A stretch of DNA of 64,000 nucleotides, from NCBI GenBank assembly GCA_015709575.1, contig CP054190.1:3098616-3162615 (forward strand), written 5' to 3'. A program made the translations under genes and the position numbers. Positions 1 to 9,278 of this stretch are shown one piece after another (positions within the stretch are counted from its first letter, which is position 1; every line of letters begins with the position of its first letter). The notes below the pieces were generated by a model that saw nothing but the letters and a program-made list of their open reading frames with translations, did not search any database and was not told where the DNA came from. This DNA is from Planctomycetia bacterium. GTDB taxonomy: Bacteria; Planctomycetota; Phycisphaerae; UBA1845; Fen-1342.

Positions 1-2
1 TC

Positions 3-1613
3 GAAATCGCCGAGATCGAGCGCCTGCGGTTCACGAATGAGAAGATCAACAGCGAGCTGCGCAAGGCGTTGGAGACGCTCGCCAACAGTCACGACGCCGA
101 CAAGAAAACCGTCCGCATCGAGTTCCTCGGCAAGGGCAATCGACGGGTCCGCGCCGCCTACCTGCTCGAAACGCCGATCTGGAAGACCAGCTACCGGCTG
201 GTGCTCGGCGACGCGCCGGAGCGCAAGCCGTTCCTGCAGGGCTGGGCGACGGTCGAGAACGCCACCGAGGAGGACTGGAACGACGTGCGGCTGTCGCTGG
301 TGTCCGGCCGGCCGATCTCCTTCCGCATGGACCTCTATACGCCGATTTATATTCCCCGTCCGGTCGAGCAACTGGAGCTGTACGCCTCGCTGCGCGCCCC
401 GGAGTTCGCCGCCGGGCTTGTGGATCGCGATGATGCGGGCGCTGACGGGCAGTTTGCGCGTCGCAGACGGGTGTCGGAGCGGCTGCGGGCTGAAATGAAA
501 GCGCCCGGCGCCCCGCCTGCTCCGGCGGCGGCGGCGATCGGCGGCGCGGGCGGGCGCTTCAACGATGCGCTCGCCGAGTCGACCACCGCCGGCGCTGAAT
601 TCATGAAGCTCGATCTCGAAGGCGGCGGCGTCGCCTCTGTCGCCGAGGCACAGGAAGCGGGCGAGTTGTTCGAATACGTCATCAGCGAGCCGGTCAGCAT
701 CGGCCGGCAGCGCTCGGCCATGTTGCCAATCGTCAACCAGGCCGTCACCGCCGAGAAGGTCAGCATCTACAACCCCGCCACGCACCCGCGCCACCCGCTC
801 AACGGCCTCAAGCTCACCAACGATACGCCGCTGCACCTCATGCAGGGGCCGGTCACGATCTTCGACGGCGACGTCTACGCCGGCGACGCCAAGCTCCCCG
901 ACCTGAAGCCCGCCGAGAGCCGCCTGGTCGGCTACGCGCTGGACCTCGGAACCGATGTGCAGGTCGAGTCCAAGTCTCACCCGGCCAGCCTGGTTTCGCT
1001 GAAAATCGTCCGCGGCGTGCTCTGGCACCGCCACAAGTATGTCGATGAGCGCACCTACACCATTCGCAACAAGGTCTCTCGCCCGCGAACGGTGATCCTG
1101 GAGCAGCCCTGGAGCAGCGAGTGGAAGCTGGTCGAACCGGCCGAGCCGTATGAGCGCGCCGGCGGCCTGCTGCGGTTCCGCGTAAACGTCGGCGCGGATG
1201 CCGTCGCGATGCAGCCGGTGCGGCTCGAATGGGTGCGGGAGGAACAGGTCGCACTGCTGTCGATGAACAGCGACGCGCTGCTTTGGTACGTCAACTCAGG
1301 CGCGGCCAGCGACAAGCTCAAGGCCGCGCTGAACCGCGCCATCGAGCTGCGCCAGAAGATGGATCAGACCGCGCAGGCGGCCGCCATCGCCGAGCGCCGC
1401 GCCGCCGACGCCGCCGGCGAGCAGGGCCGCGTCCGCGAGAATCTCAAGACGCTCGACAGGAGCAGCGATTCGTACCGCAAGCAACTCGCGAAGTTTGACC
1501 AGCTCGAAACGGAAATCGAGACCACACGCAAGGAAGCCGAGCGCCTCCGTGGCGAAGAGGCGGCGCAGCGCGTCGCCCTCGAGAACTACCTGGCCGCGCT
1601 GGAGATTGAGTAG
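3..1613 (+). CDS. DUF4139 domain-containing protein, 5' truncated by window edge
   Basis: The frame is open from the first bases, so the gene starts upstream of the window; a TTG at 69 is only an internal codon. The visible 536 residues begin with a charged helical stretch (ERLRFTNEKINSEL), followed by a beta-rich domain with YLLETPIWKTSYRLVL and WATVENATEEDWNDVRLSLVSG, which is the DUF4139 signature. The C-terminus (from about 1300) is a coiled coil rich in Glu, Arg and Ala. The family is widespread and of unknown function, typically surface-associated or periplasmic; I infer the same here. The gene ends with TAG and converges on the next gene across about 270 bp. Confidence 0.8.
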   Translation, partial: EIAEIERLRFTNEKINSELRKALETLANSHDADKKTVRIEFLGKGNRRVRAAYLLETPIWKTSYRLVLGDAPERKPFLQGWATVENATEEDWNDVRLSLVSGRPISFRMDLYTPIYIPRPVEQLELYASLRAPEFAAGLVDRDDAGADGQFARRRRVSERLRAEMKAPGAPPAPAAAAIGGAGGRFNDALAESTTAGAEFMKLDLEGGGVASVAEAQEAGELFEYVISEPVSIGRQRSAMLPIVNQAVTAEKVSIYNPATHPRHPLNGLKLTNDTPLHLMQGPVTIFDGDVYAGDAKLPDLKPAESRLVGYALDLGTDVQVESKSHPASLVSLKIVRGVLWHRHKYVDERTYTIRNKVSRPRTVILEQPWSSEWKLVEPAEPYERAGGLLRFRVNVGADAVAMQPVRLEWVREEQVALLSMNSDALLWYVNSGAASDKLKAALNRAIELRQKMDQTAQAAAIAERRAADAAGEQGRVRENLKTLDRSSDSYRKQLAKFDQLETEIETTRKEAERLRGEEAAQRVALENYLAALEIE

Positions 1614-1885
1614 CGCCGACGGTCCCACTCGCGTCGACTCTCGCGCTGGGCGCGCGAGTCGCCGAAACCCAGTCCCGCCGCCGCGGTCTCAGAATCGGCG
1701 CGCCGCGCTCAACTGATGCCGATGATCTTGAGCGATGCGCCCGCAGTTCCGGCCCCGCAGGGGCCGCGGATTGTAGCCACGGGTGGAGTCGCCGCGCAGC
1801 GGCGACGAAACCCGTGGACACGAGAGGACGACACTCCAAGCCCCGGAGGGGCGCAGGAAGCGCACCGCTTTCCTCAGGCTACTCG
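1614..1885. other. convergent intergenic spacer with two hairpins
   Basis: This is non-coding sequence between two convergent genes. It holds an imperfect palindrome at 1636-1660 (GACTCTCGCGC against GCGCGCGAGTC) and a larger nested palindrome at 1777-1817. Neither is followed by a T-run, so both look more like REP-type or Rho-dependent 3' ends than intrinsic terminators. Confidence 0.5.
1777..1817. repeat. nested palindrome, REP-like
   Basis: The outer arms CCACGGGT and ACCCGTGG enclose the inner arms GTCGCCGC and GCGGCGAC, separated by short GGA/GAA bulges. It lies between convergent genes and occurs once in this window. The design resembles extragenic palindromes in other large bacterial genomes, but I cannot show other copies here. 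Confidence 0.5.
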
Positions 1886-3097
1886 CTAGAACAGCGCGGT
1901 CGGGTTCTGGTGCGTGACCAGCGTCATACCCGTGCCCGCAGCGCCGGGCGCTCCGGTCGTGCCATCTGCGGCGATCACGCCGCCGTCGCCGCCGTCGCCC
2001 GCGCACGCCCCGCCGCCGCCGCCGCCCTGTCGGATCAGCGTTGACACCACGCCGCCTGATGCGCCGGGCGCACCCATGTCGGCCAGCAGCTTGCCAGGGT
2101 TCGTAACCTTCGGCGCAACCAGGTGAATCACGCCGCCGCCACCCCCGCCGCCCGCGGCCGAGTTCGGACCGCTGTCGCCGCCGCGGCCGCCGCGCGCGGT
2201 AATTTCACCTTCGCAGTCAATCGCCGTCGCCGACGCCAGGATCACCACCCCGCCGCCGCCGCCCCCGGCGCCGAGCGCCGCAGGATCGCCATCGGCGTGT
2301 ATCTCGCCGACGATGTGCAGCCGATCCCGCGCCAGCACGGTGAAGCACCCGCCGCCCGCGCCGCCCGTCGAGAGATAAGTCCCCGCCCCGCCGCCTCCGC
2401 CGAACAGCCCGGGCGTCAGCAGGCTCCGCAGATCACCGTTGCCGCCGCCGCCGGTGCCGCCGGCGCGCGCATCAGCGTTGTCGCCGAATTCGCCGAAACC
2501 AGCCCCCGCCTGCGCCCAGCCATCGTTGGCGGGGCGGAGCGCCGGAAAATCCACCGGATCGATGGTCGCGTGTGAATACCAGACGCGCCCGCCGGCCGCG
2601 GCGGTGCGCACGAGAATCGTTCCGCGATTGGTGAACGTGCCCGCGCAACGGAGCGTGACGCCGGAGGGCACAACCAGCGTGGCGCCCTCGTGCACGATCA
2701 CGTCAGAAAACTGCAGATTGCGATCGGCGGCGACATCCGCGAACAATACGCCGTCTTCGTTCACTTCCAGCGCTCCGGCCGAGCCGTCACCGAAGATCCG
2801 AAGTTGCCCGTCTGCCCCGGGCGGACCGGCCGGGCCGGCCTCGCCCTTCTCCCCCTGCGGCCCCGTCGGGCCGACACTCCCGGGTTCACCCGCGGGTCCG
2901 ATCGGCCCCTGCGGGCCTGCAACGATCGTCTCACCGGCGACAACTGTGGCCGGGTCCGCGTTGGAGTCCGGCGCGGGCTGCGGACATCCGCCCAGCCCGG
3001 CCGCACTGGCGATCAGCACACCGGCCGCAAAGACTCGCGGACGAATGATCGGACGAACGCGAAAAACTCGAACGACGGTACGCAGCGACGACGACAT
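1886..3097 (-). CDS. lipoprotein with collagen-like Gly-X-Y tract and Gly-rich C-terminal half
   Basis: The chosen ATG at 3097 has a good ribosome binding site (AGGGGGAG) and is followed by a basic N-terminus, a hydrophobic stretch and a lipobox (LGGC), so the product should be lipidated and exported. After the Cys comes a short linker, then about 12 collagen-type triplets ([13 protein letters not shown]...), then a beta-rich segment and a long C-terminal half with runs of five to seven glycines. Predicted length is 403 residues. Collagen-like tracts in bacteria form trimeric surface stalks; a surface fibre or adhesin role is inference. An upstream in-frame codon at 3145 gives a non-signal-like extension and was rejected. 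Confidence 0.8.
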   Translation of the reverse strand: MSSSLRTVVRVFRVRPIIRPRVFAAGVLIASAAGLGGCPQPAPDSNADPATVVAGETIVAGPQGPIGPAGEPGSVGPTGPQGEKGEAGPAGPPGADGQLRIFGDGSAGALEVNEDGVLFADVAADRNLQFSDVIVHEGATLVVPSGVTLRCAGTFTNRGTILVRTAAAGGRVWYSHATIDPVDFPALRPANDGWAQAGAGFGEFGDNADARAGGTGGGGNGDLRSLLTPGLFGGGGGAGTYLSTGGAGGGCFTVLARDRLHIVGEIHADGDPAALGAGGGGGGVVILASATAIDCEGEITARGGRGGDSGPNSAAGGGGGGGVIHLVAPKVTNPGKLLADMGAPGASGGVVSTLIRQGGGGGGACAGDGGDGGVIAADGTTGAPGAAGTGMTLVTHQNPTALF

Positions 3098-3249
3098 GCG
3101 CGGGCTCCCCCTGGCCTCCGTGCGGCGGGGCCGACAGCGCCCCATCGCTCACTGGGTCTAGGCAACGGCCCCCGCGCGCGTCAACGCAGCATCACGGCCC
3201 CCGTTGCAGGTGGGATAATGAGTGAGCGCAACGGCCGTTCGCCAGGCGG

Positions 3250-3834
3250 TCAGGAGGAGATCAGCAGGTCCACGAACGGATCGATGTCGAAATTGTCGAA
3301 CCGCCCGTCGCCGTTGATGTCCGTGTTATCGGGATTGCAGCCGGGATACTGCGCGTCATAAACCCCCGGCTCGACCAGCTTCAGCACGAACGGATCGATG
3401 TCGAAGTTGTCGAATCGTCCGTCGCAGTTCGCATCGCCGAGAATGAATGCCTGTGCCGGCACGACCGTGATCGTGCCCGCCATTCCGCCGGCCGTGCCGT
3501 CGAAATTGTCAAAGCCATGCAGCGTGCAGTAGTACCAGTACACACCCGGGTTGTTGAATGTCCGTTCGAATGTGAACCCGATCGTGGACGTGAGCGATGA
3601 TGCCCATTGCTCCGACTGATCCGCGACGGATCGAACCGAGTGCAGCCCGCCCGCCCACTGCCAGCGGATCGAATCACCCGCCTCGATGACGGCATCGACG
3701 ATCGGCTCGCCCTGCGGGTTGACGCTGAAATCGAAGTTATAAACGTAGACCGTCTGCACCTCGGCCGTCGCGCCCGGACTGAGCAGCGTCGCCAGTCCGA
3801 ACATGGCAATTGCACACCATACCGGCGGTTTCAT
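3250..3834 (-). CDS. exported cupredoxin-dockerin fusion protein
   Basis: The start at 3834 follows GGAGGGTCG, and the first 24 residues form a signal peptide ending at ATA. Residues about 26-125 look like a plastocyanin/cupredoxin fold with all four type-1 copper ligands visible: a His in the GLHSVRS segment and the C-x2-H-x(n)-M cluster in YYCTLHGFDNFDGTAGGM. The C-terminus carries two dockerin-like calcium loops, DANCDGRFDNFDID and DINGDGRFDNFDID, each followed by PFV. The 194-residue protein is therefore a small copper or electron-transfer module attached to a planctomycete-type dockerin. The partner of the dockerin is unknown. Confidence 0.85.
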   Translation of the reverse strand: MKPPVWCAIAMFGLATLLSPGATAEVQTVYVYNFDFSVNPQGEPIVDAVIEAGDSIRWQWAGGLHSVRSVADQSEQWASSLTSTIGFTFERTFNNPGVYWYYCTLHGFDNFDGTAGGMAGTITVVPAQAFILGDANCDGRFDNFDIDPFVLKLVEPGVYDAQYPGCNPDNTDINGDGRFDNFDIDPFVDLLISS

Positions 3835-3884
3835 CGACCCTCCGCTGCTAGTGATATTCGCAAAGGGAAGGATAAACGAAGAAG

Positions 3885-3926
3885 AAAAAAAACTCGCGCG
3901 GTCGCTGCCGTCAGCCGGCCCCGCGC
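3885..3926 (-). terminator. intrinsic terminator after the zinc-ribbon gene
   Basis: Read on the minus strand, GCGCGG (3926-3921) can pair with CCGCGC (3901-3896) and is followed by eight consecutive T residues and a T-rich tail. The left arm overlaps the last codons of the gene that ends at 3911. The loop is long (about 19 nt) but contains its own GCCGGCTGACGGC pairing. Confidence 0.6.
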
Positions 3927-4513
3927 CCCAGCAGCGAAACGAGATTGAACGCGACGCAGGAAGCCCCCGCCCCGCACACGATCAGGCTGAACCACGCCTT
4001 CCAGCCGCCATTGCCGCGCCGCAGCGCCGCGATCGCCAGTGCCAGCCCGCCGATCGCGAGCGCCGGAATCAGCAGCGCCGGAATCACGATCCCCGGCTCC
4101 CGCGGCGCAAGCTCCTCCAGCGCTTTCTGGATCCGGGCGCTGTCCTCCGGCGTCAGGGATGAGCCCGGCGCCGGGGCCAGCGGCAGGATCAGCCGAACCG
4201 CCGAGACCATCAGGAATGCGAAGGAGCAGAGCGCCCCGATGCTCATGACCAGCGCCCACGTGGCATACGGATTCGAACGATGCAACTCCGCTGATGGACG
4301 ATCGGAACGCCGCTGGGTCGAGTGCTCCCGCGACGGACCCGCGGGCGACGGCGAGCCGGCCGGTCGCGCCGTGATCTGCGCCGGGGAATATGTGGATTCG
4401 GCCGGCACGACGACTTCGCGCCGACAATAGGGGCACAACGCGTTTCGCCCGGCGTGGACGCTGTCCACCTCGATCGGCTGGGCACAACTGGGACAGGCGA
4501 ACTGAATCGACAT
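3911..4513 (-). CDS. zinc-ribbon plus DUF4190-like small membrane protein
   Basis: The 200-residue product begins with a zinc ribbon with two CxxC knuckles (CPSC at about 8-11, CPYC at about 27-30), followed by a Ser/Pro/Arg-rich linker. The C-terminal half has about three hydrophobic segments starting at YATWALVMSIGALCSFAFL, the layout of DUF4190 proteins. The start is supported by GGAG about 11 nt upstream. The function is not known; this domain pair is common in planctomycetes. The gene lies between a permease gene and the cupredoxin gene on the same strand and has its own terminator. Confidence 0.75.
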   Translation of the reverse strand: MSIQFACPSCAQPIEVDSVHAGRNALCPYCRREVVVPAESTYSPAQITARPAGSPSPAGPSREHSTQRRSDRPSAELHRSNPYATWALVMSIGALCSFAFLMVSAVRLILPLAPAPGSSLTPEDSARIQKALEELAPREPGIVIPALLIPALAIGGLALAIAALRRGNGGWKAWFSLIVCGAGASCVAFNLVSLLGRGAG

Positions 4514-4552
4514 CGGGATGAAGCTCCCGTACGAAGCGGCGCGGGCCGCCGG

Positions 4553-5773
4553 CTACTCGTATCGCAGGGCGTCCACCGGGTCCTGGCGGCTGGCCTTGAA
4601 GGCCGGATAAATCCCGCTGATGACGCCCGTCAGCGTGGACGTCAGAAACGCGACGATGACCACGGTCGAAGTCACTTCCGTCTCGAACAGGTTCACGAAC
4701 ACTTTCTCAACCAGGTCGGCGAACATGACCCCCAGCAGCACGCCCAGCCCGCCGCCCAGCAGGCTGATGGTGAGCGCCTCGGCCAGGAACTGCAGCAGGA
4801 TGTCGCCGCGCCGCGCACCGACGGCGATGCGCACGCCGATCTCGCGGGTGCGCTCTGTGACGCTGACGAGCATGATGTTCATGATGCCGATGCCGCCGAC
4901 GACCAGGCTGATGCCGGCGATGCTGTAGAAGACGATACGGAAAATCGTGACGACCTGGTTGAACTGCTGAAGCGTCTCCTCCTGCGTGAATATCTGAAAG
5001 TCATCCGGCTGGCCGGCGCGGATGCGGTGCTCCTGCCGCAGCGTCTGCCGGACCTTTTTCTGCAACTCGCTGAGTTTCTGCGGATCCGCCCCCTGCACCG
5101 AGAGCCGCGTCAGCCAGTTGCGATTCAGGAAGCGCGTCAGGCCGGTGCGGATCGGGATGTAGACGGTCTCATCCGCGTTGACAAAGCCCAGCGTCCCGCG
5201 CTTCTCCAGCACGCCGACCACCCGGTACGCCGCTCCGCCGATCGAGATCGCCTCGCCGACCGCGTCCGCCCCGCCGAAGATCCGCTCCGCGACCTTGTGC
5301 CCGATGACCGCGACCGCGGCGTTGTCATCCTCGGCGTCGGCCTTGGAAATGACGCGGCCGCGCTCCGCCTCGAACGAGTTGATCTCAAAGTACTTCTCGT
5401 TCGTTGCGACGATCGCGTAATCCTCGGACGCCTGGAAGCGCTTCACCAGCGCCGACGCGCTCGCCTCCGGCGCCACGCCGTCAATCTCCGAGCCGTGCTC
5501 CCGCAGCAGGCGGTCGATATCCGAGAGCGTCAGCGTCTGGGCGAACCCCACCGGGCGGCCCTCGATTCGCGCCACGGCCGGCACGATGTACAGCATGTTC
5601 GAGCCGAGCGACTTCACATTCGACGCAATGCGGGATTGCGCGCCCTCGAGGATCGACATGCAAGCCACAACCGACGAAACGCCGATCATCACCCCCACCG
5701 TCGCCAGCAGCGAGCGCATGAAATTCGCCTCAAGGCTGCGTGCGGCGGTCAGCAGGAGTCGCAAATAGAACAT
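4553..5773 (-). CDS. MacB/LolC-type ABC transporter permease
   Basis: The 406-residue protein has the classic layout: one N-terminal transmembrane helix (LLATVGVMIGVSSVVACMSI), a large MacB-like periplasmic domain (about 60-270), then three C-terminal helices including GIGIMNIMLVSVTERTREIG and ending GIYPAFKASRQDPVDALRYE. These are hallmarks of the FtsX-like permease family that works with a separate ATPase and often a membrane-fusion protein. Neither partner is in the adjacent genes. I start it at the Met at 5773 (MFYLRLLLTAARS), because the upstream 38 residues of the open frame are atypical. The exported substrate cannot be told from sequence. Confidence 0.9.
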   Translation of the reverse strand: MFYLRLLLTAARSLEANFMRSLLATVGVMIGVSSVVACMSILEGAQSRIASNVKSLGSNMLYIVPAVARIEGRPVGFAQTLTLSDIDRLLREHGSEIDGVAPEASASALVKRFQASEDYAIVATNEKYFEINSFEAERGRVISKADAEDDNAAVAVIGHKVAERIFGGADAVGEAISIGGAAYRVVGVLEKRGTLGFVNADETVYIPIRTGLTRFLNRNWLTRLSVQGADPQKLSELQKKVRQTLRQEHRIRAGQPDDFQIFTQEETLQQFNQVVTIFRIVFYSIAGISLVVGGIGIMNIMLVSVTERTREIGVRIAVGARRGDILLQFLAEALTISLLGGGLGVLLGVMFADLVEKVFVNLFETEVTSTVVIVAFLTSTLTGVISGIYPAFKASRQDPVDALRYE

Positions 5774-5951
5774 CTGTGGAAAGTGTATCCGACACCGTGC
5801 ATAGCGGCGCACCGCGCGCTCTTCGCACCGCGGGGACGGGGCGCCGATACAGGCCGAATCGCGCAAAACCGCGACAGGCCGCGACATTGGACCGCACGGT
5901 CGCGATCCGAGGAAATTCCCCCAGGCGCCCCGGCTTCCGGCGGCCGCCGGC

Positions 5952-6791
5952 CTACCGCATCACCCAGCGCGTGCTCTGTCGCACCGCGTCGGCCGCCTGC
6001 CGCGCCTCAGCGCTCCCGGGCACGACGTAGCGGATTTCGAGCGTTTTTCGCAGGACAAACGCACCCCGACGCGATGAACGCGGCGCCGCCGCGTCTGCAC
6101 TCGTACCGCCGCCGCTGACCGACGAATCGCCCGCTGCCGCCTCGCGCGCCGCTGCGCCGGCGGCGTCCTTGTCCGGAACATCGGTCGAAGCGGCGTCGGC
6201 GCCGGCGGCCGAATCGGCTGTCGCGGACTGGCCCGCTGCCGCGCCGACCGCTCTGGCCGCCGATGCACCGCGACGCGGACCGGCAAACCGCACCTCGCCC
6301 GATAGACCCGCCACGAACACCGTGAAGTTGTTGACCCGCACATCACCCTGTCGCCAGATCGCCACCGACTCAATCGCGTAATCGTTGCCCGAGCGCAGCT
6401 CGCCGATGGCGCGGGTCGGGTGCACCAGCCGCGGGTGCGTCAGGCGGTGACGCTCGGCAATCGCGTCGAACACCAGCGCCGGCACGCCGACGTCGGTGTC
6501 AAGCAGGCGCAGCTCTTCCGTCACCAGTTGAAACGTGGGGAAGAACCGCTGCGTGCGGTCCGACGTGTTGACCGCGGTGTAGACCATGTACCAAAACACT
6601 TCCGGCTCGGATCCGCCGGGCGGGATGACCTCGATGCGTCGCGGATCGATGAACTGCAGCTCGATCTCCCACGAAACCGTCGTCGCCGACGGCTCCGGCC
6701 CGTCGCCGACCGGGTCCGACGCCAGGGCCGGCGCACACAGAATTGCCGCAGCGCAGAGCGCGGGAGCCAGGCCGGTGAATCGATACCGCAT
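5952..6791 (-). CDS. exported protein of unknown function
   Basis: The start at 6791 is preceded by GGAG, and the first 25 residues are a clear signal peptide ending ALAS. Residues about 35-170 are a beta-rich domain (WEIELQFIDPRRIEVIPPGG, VFWYMVYTAVNTSDRTQRFF) that resembles other planctomycete exported proteins describing post-translational or surface states, but I do not recognise a named family. The rest is an Ala/Ser/Asp-rich linker (about 175-240) and a short C-terminal beta segment (VLRKTLEIRYVVPG). It ends 24 bp downstream of the start side of the larger exported protein encoded upstream and is probably co-transcribed with it. Confidence 0.7.
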   Translation of the reverse strand: MRYRFTGLAPALCAAAILCAPALASDPVGDGPEPSATTVSWEIELQFIDPRRIEVIPPGGSEPEVFWYMVYTAVNTSDRTQRFFPTFQLVTEELRLLDTDVGVPALVFDAIAERHRLTHPRLVHPTRAIGELRSGNDYAIESVAIWRQGDVRVNNFTVFVAGLSGEVRFAGPRRGASAARAVGAAAGQSATADSAAGADAASTDVPDKDAAGAAAREAAAGDSSVSGGGTSADAAAPRSSRRGAFVLRKTLEIRYVVPGSAEARQAADAVRQSTRWVMR

Positions 6792-6815
6792 CGCGGCGTC
6801 TCCGGGGGGCGGCGA

Positions 6816-9278
6816 TTAGCCGCCGTACTGATTTCGGATGATCGTGCTGGCCGGGTTTGCCGGGAGGTTCAACGCACCCAGCGCCCGCGAGGCCGCCTCG
6901 CGCAGCTCGAGCACCGGCTCCTTCTCGGCGGTGCTGAGCACGGCGGCGATGACGGCGTCGCTGAGCAGGTTGCCGCGGCGCTTGGCCGCTTCCGCCAGCG
7001 CCGTGAACATCACCACCCGCATGGATTGTTCCTCGGCGGAATCCAGCGCGACGGCGGCAATCGCCTCCTGCGCCGCCTGCGACCCCAGGAATCCGAGAAC
7101 TGCCGCCACCGTCCGGCGGAAGGCCGGCTCGCGCCCCGACAGGCTCGCTACCAACGCCGGCTCGGCGAGATTCAGATCAAACGCGGGAGTGTTCGTGACG
7201 GCCAGCTCGCGCAGCGCTTCAGCCGCCTCCTGCGCAAGCTGCGCGCCCAGCTCCGGCGACACCGGCCGCGTGCCCACCGCCCGCGAAACACGCGCAATCG
7301 CCTCGACGCAGTCGTCCCCGCTCGCGGTCGGCGAGACGTCCGCCAGCCGATGATCGGCCCGAACCATCTCGCGCGCCATGTTCCGCTCACCGGGCTTGCC
7401 GATCAGCACGATCGGAAGCGACGCAAAGCGAAACTCGCTGCGAAGCTGGCTGATCGCGTCCGCCACGCCCGGGGCGGCGACGTCGGTCGCGATAAACACG
7501 ACATCCACGCCCGGCAGGTCGCGACGCATCTTCTCCAGCGCCGGATACAGGGCCGCCTCACCAATGACGGTATAGCCCTTCTCGCGCAGCGCCGCGGAGA
7601 TCGCGTTCTGGCTCTCATCCGCCGGGTCGATCACCAGTGCGTTCCTCGCTCCGCTGTGCATCAGCAGCGCCTCGGACAGCACCGGCATGAGATTCTGATA
7701 GTTCGGAAATCGCTCCGTCGGCAGTGCGTTGGCCAGCGCCAGGGCCGCGCGAACGCGCACCAGCCGATCCGGAAACGAAAGCGCTTCGGCCAGCGCCTGC
7801 CGACCGGTCGCGGTACTCAGCAGCGCCTGAGGTCCGGCCACGCGCCGCAGCGCCTCAATCGCACCCAGTGCGACCGCCGGATCGCCGTCGTCCACCGCTC
7901 GGCCCAGCGCCATCAGGCAAAACTCCGCGCCGGCCGACTGGGCAAAATACCCGGCGCTGGGATATCCGGAGGGCCGGGTGCGGTCCGTCTGGCCCTCCGC
8001 GAGCTGCGCCTCGCGACGGAAGTTCGCCGCCAGCCAGAGCGCCTGCGCCTGGCGCAGGTTCGCATCCCGCAGCAGCGCCTCCTCACAGCACCGCATCGCC
8101 ATGATCTCATTGAAGATCGGCGTAGGCACTTCAACGTTCTGCACAAGGTTCTCGCGCCAGTACCACACGTTGGCCGTGTCGAGGCGCACATCCGCCGCCA
8201 GCGACCGGGCGTCCGCGTAGTACTGCTCGGCCAGCCGCACGAAGGCGTCCGCCGCGCGCATGTCCGGCTCAACCGCCACCCCGCGCGAGGCCAGCGCGGA
8301 GAGCGCCGCGCCGGCCGCATCGCGCAGCTCCGACGACGCCGAGGCATCCTCGCGAACCGCCAGCAGGTAGGGAACGCTCTGCCAGTAGGGAATTTCGCCC
8401 AGCGCCCCGATCAGCAGCTTGCGCAGCGCCTGGTTCGGCGTCTTGAGCGAAATCACCAGCGGGTTGAGCGCCGGCCGATCGATCAGCGGCAGCGCGCGGC
8501 GCACCGCTCGGGCCGCGTCCGCGTCGGCGGGAGCGCTCAGCGCCTGCACGATGAAGGGCACCGGGTACTCGCCCGACTCCCGCAGCGCGTCAAGCGAGTT
8601 CTCAAACGCCCGCGGCGGACCGGACAGCCGCGCGATGTTTTCGCGAATGCGCAGCGGGTCAGCCTTCACCAGCGCCTCGCCGCGGTTGAGCAGCCGCAGC
8701 ATTTCAGCGCAGCTCTTCCCCACCGTCGGGTTGTCCAGCAGCAACTGCAGCACCTGCGCGCGGCGCGGCACGCGATCGGCAAACTCAAGCAGCGCCACCG
8801 GGTCCGGGTCGCTCGCCAGCAGCGCGGCAAAGTTTGCCTCCGCCACATCAAAGCGCCCCACCGACGCGAAATACCATCCGTCATCAGCCTGGTCGAGCTG
8901 CTCGCGCCCGACCGCCAGCGCGGCCGCAACCTGCGCGCCGGCGGTGTCGAGCTTGCCGGCCTCATGATCCTGTTCGAGCAGCAGCACCGATCCGCCGTCA
9001 GCGGTCCGCATGATTGTCCGCTCGGCCAGCAGCGCAATCCGCAGCGGCGACGGCTTCAGTTCGTTCAGCGCCACAAAGGCGGTTTCGGCGGCCGCGGCGT
9101 CACGCGACAGCACGGCCTTCATCGCCCCCTGCCACTGCTCCCACGTCGCCTTCGAAATGCCGGCAAAGTACTCATCCACGGCACTCGTCTGCGCTGCGGC
9201 CGACCCGACCGAGCTGAGCACCAGAACCAACCCGACCGCAAGTCGAGAAAGGCCCCGGCGCGTGGCGGTGATTCGCAT
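6816..9278 (-). CDS. exported HEAT-repeat protein with an embedded receiver-like domain
   Basis: The product has 820 residues with a signal peptide ending SAAAQ (about residue 30). Alpha-helical HEAT-type repeats can be seen at about 240-330, 470-520 and 680-805 (for example RKLLIGALGEIPYWQSVPYL). Between them, at about 545-665, is a segment with the alternating beta/alpha rhythm of a response-regulator receiver (NALVIDPADESQ..., VDVVFIATDV, LPIVLIGKPGE); the acidic pair and the lysine are only partly kept, so it is probably not a phosphorylated receiver. Combining this with a signal peptide is unusual. The gene sits behind a perfect sigma-70 promoter. Its function is unknown, probably a protein-interaction scaffold outside the cytoplasm. 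Confidence 0.75.
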   Translation of the reverse strand: MRITATRRGLSRLAVGLVLVLSSVGSAAAQTSAVDEYFAGISKATWEQWQGAMKAVLSRDAAAAETAFVALNELKPSPLRIALLAERTIMRTADGGSVLLLEQDHEAGKLDTAGAQVAAALAVGREQLDQADDGWYFASVGRFDVAEANFAALLASDPDPVALLEFADRVPRRAQVLQLLLDNPTVGKSCAEMLRLLNRGEALVKADPLRIRENIARLSGPPRAFENSLDALRESGEYPVPFIVQALSAPADADAARAVRRALPLIDRPALNPLVISLKTPNQALRKLLIGALGEIPYWQSVPYLLAVREDASASSELRDAAGAALSALASRGVAVEPDMRAADAFVRLAEQYYADARSLAADVRLDTANVWYWRENLVQNVEVPTPIFNEIMAMRCCEEALLRDANLRQAQALWLAANFRREAQLAEGQTDRTRPSGYPSAGYFAQSAGAEFCLMALGRAVDDGDPAVALGAIEALRRVAGPQALLSTATGRQALAEALSFPDRLVRVRAALALANALPTERFPNYQNLMPVLSEALLMHSGARNALVIDPADESQNAISAALREKGYTVIGEAALYPALEKMRRDLPGVDVVFIATDVAAPGVADAISQLRSEFRFASLPIVLIGKPGERNMAREMVRADHRLADVSPTASGDDCVEAIARVSRAVGTRPVSPELGAQLAQEAAEALRELAVTNTPAFDLNLAEPALVASLSGREPAFRRTVAAVLGFLGSQAAQEAIAAVALDSAEEQSMRVVMFTALAEAAKRRGNLLSDAVIAAVLSTAEKEPVLELREAASRALGALNLPANPASTIIRNQYGG

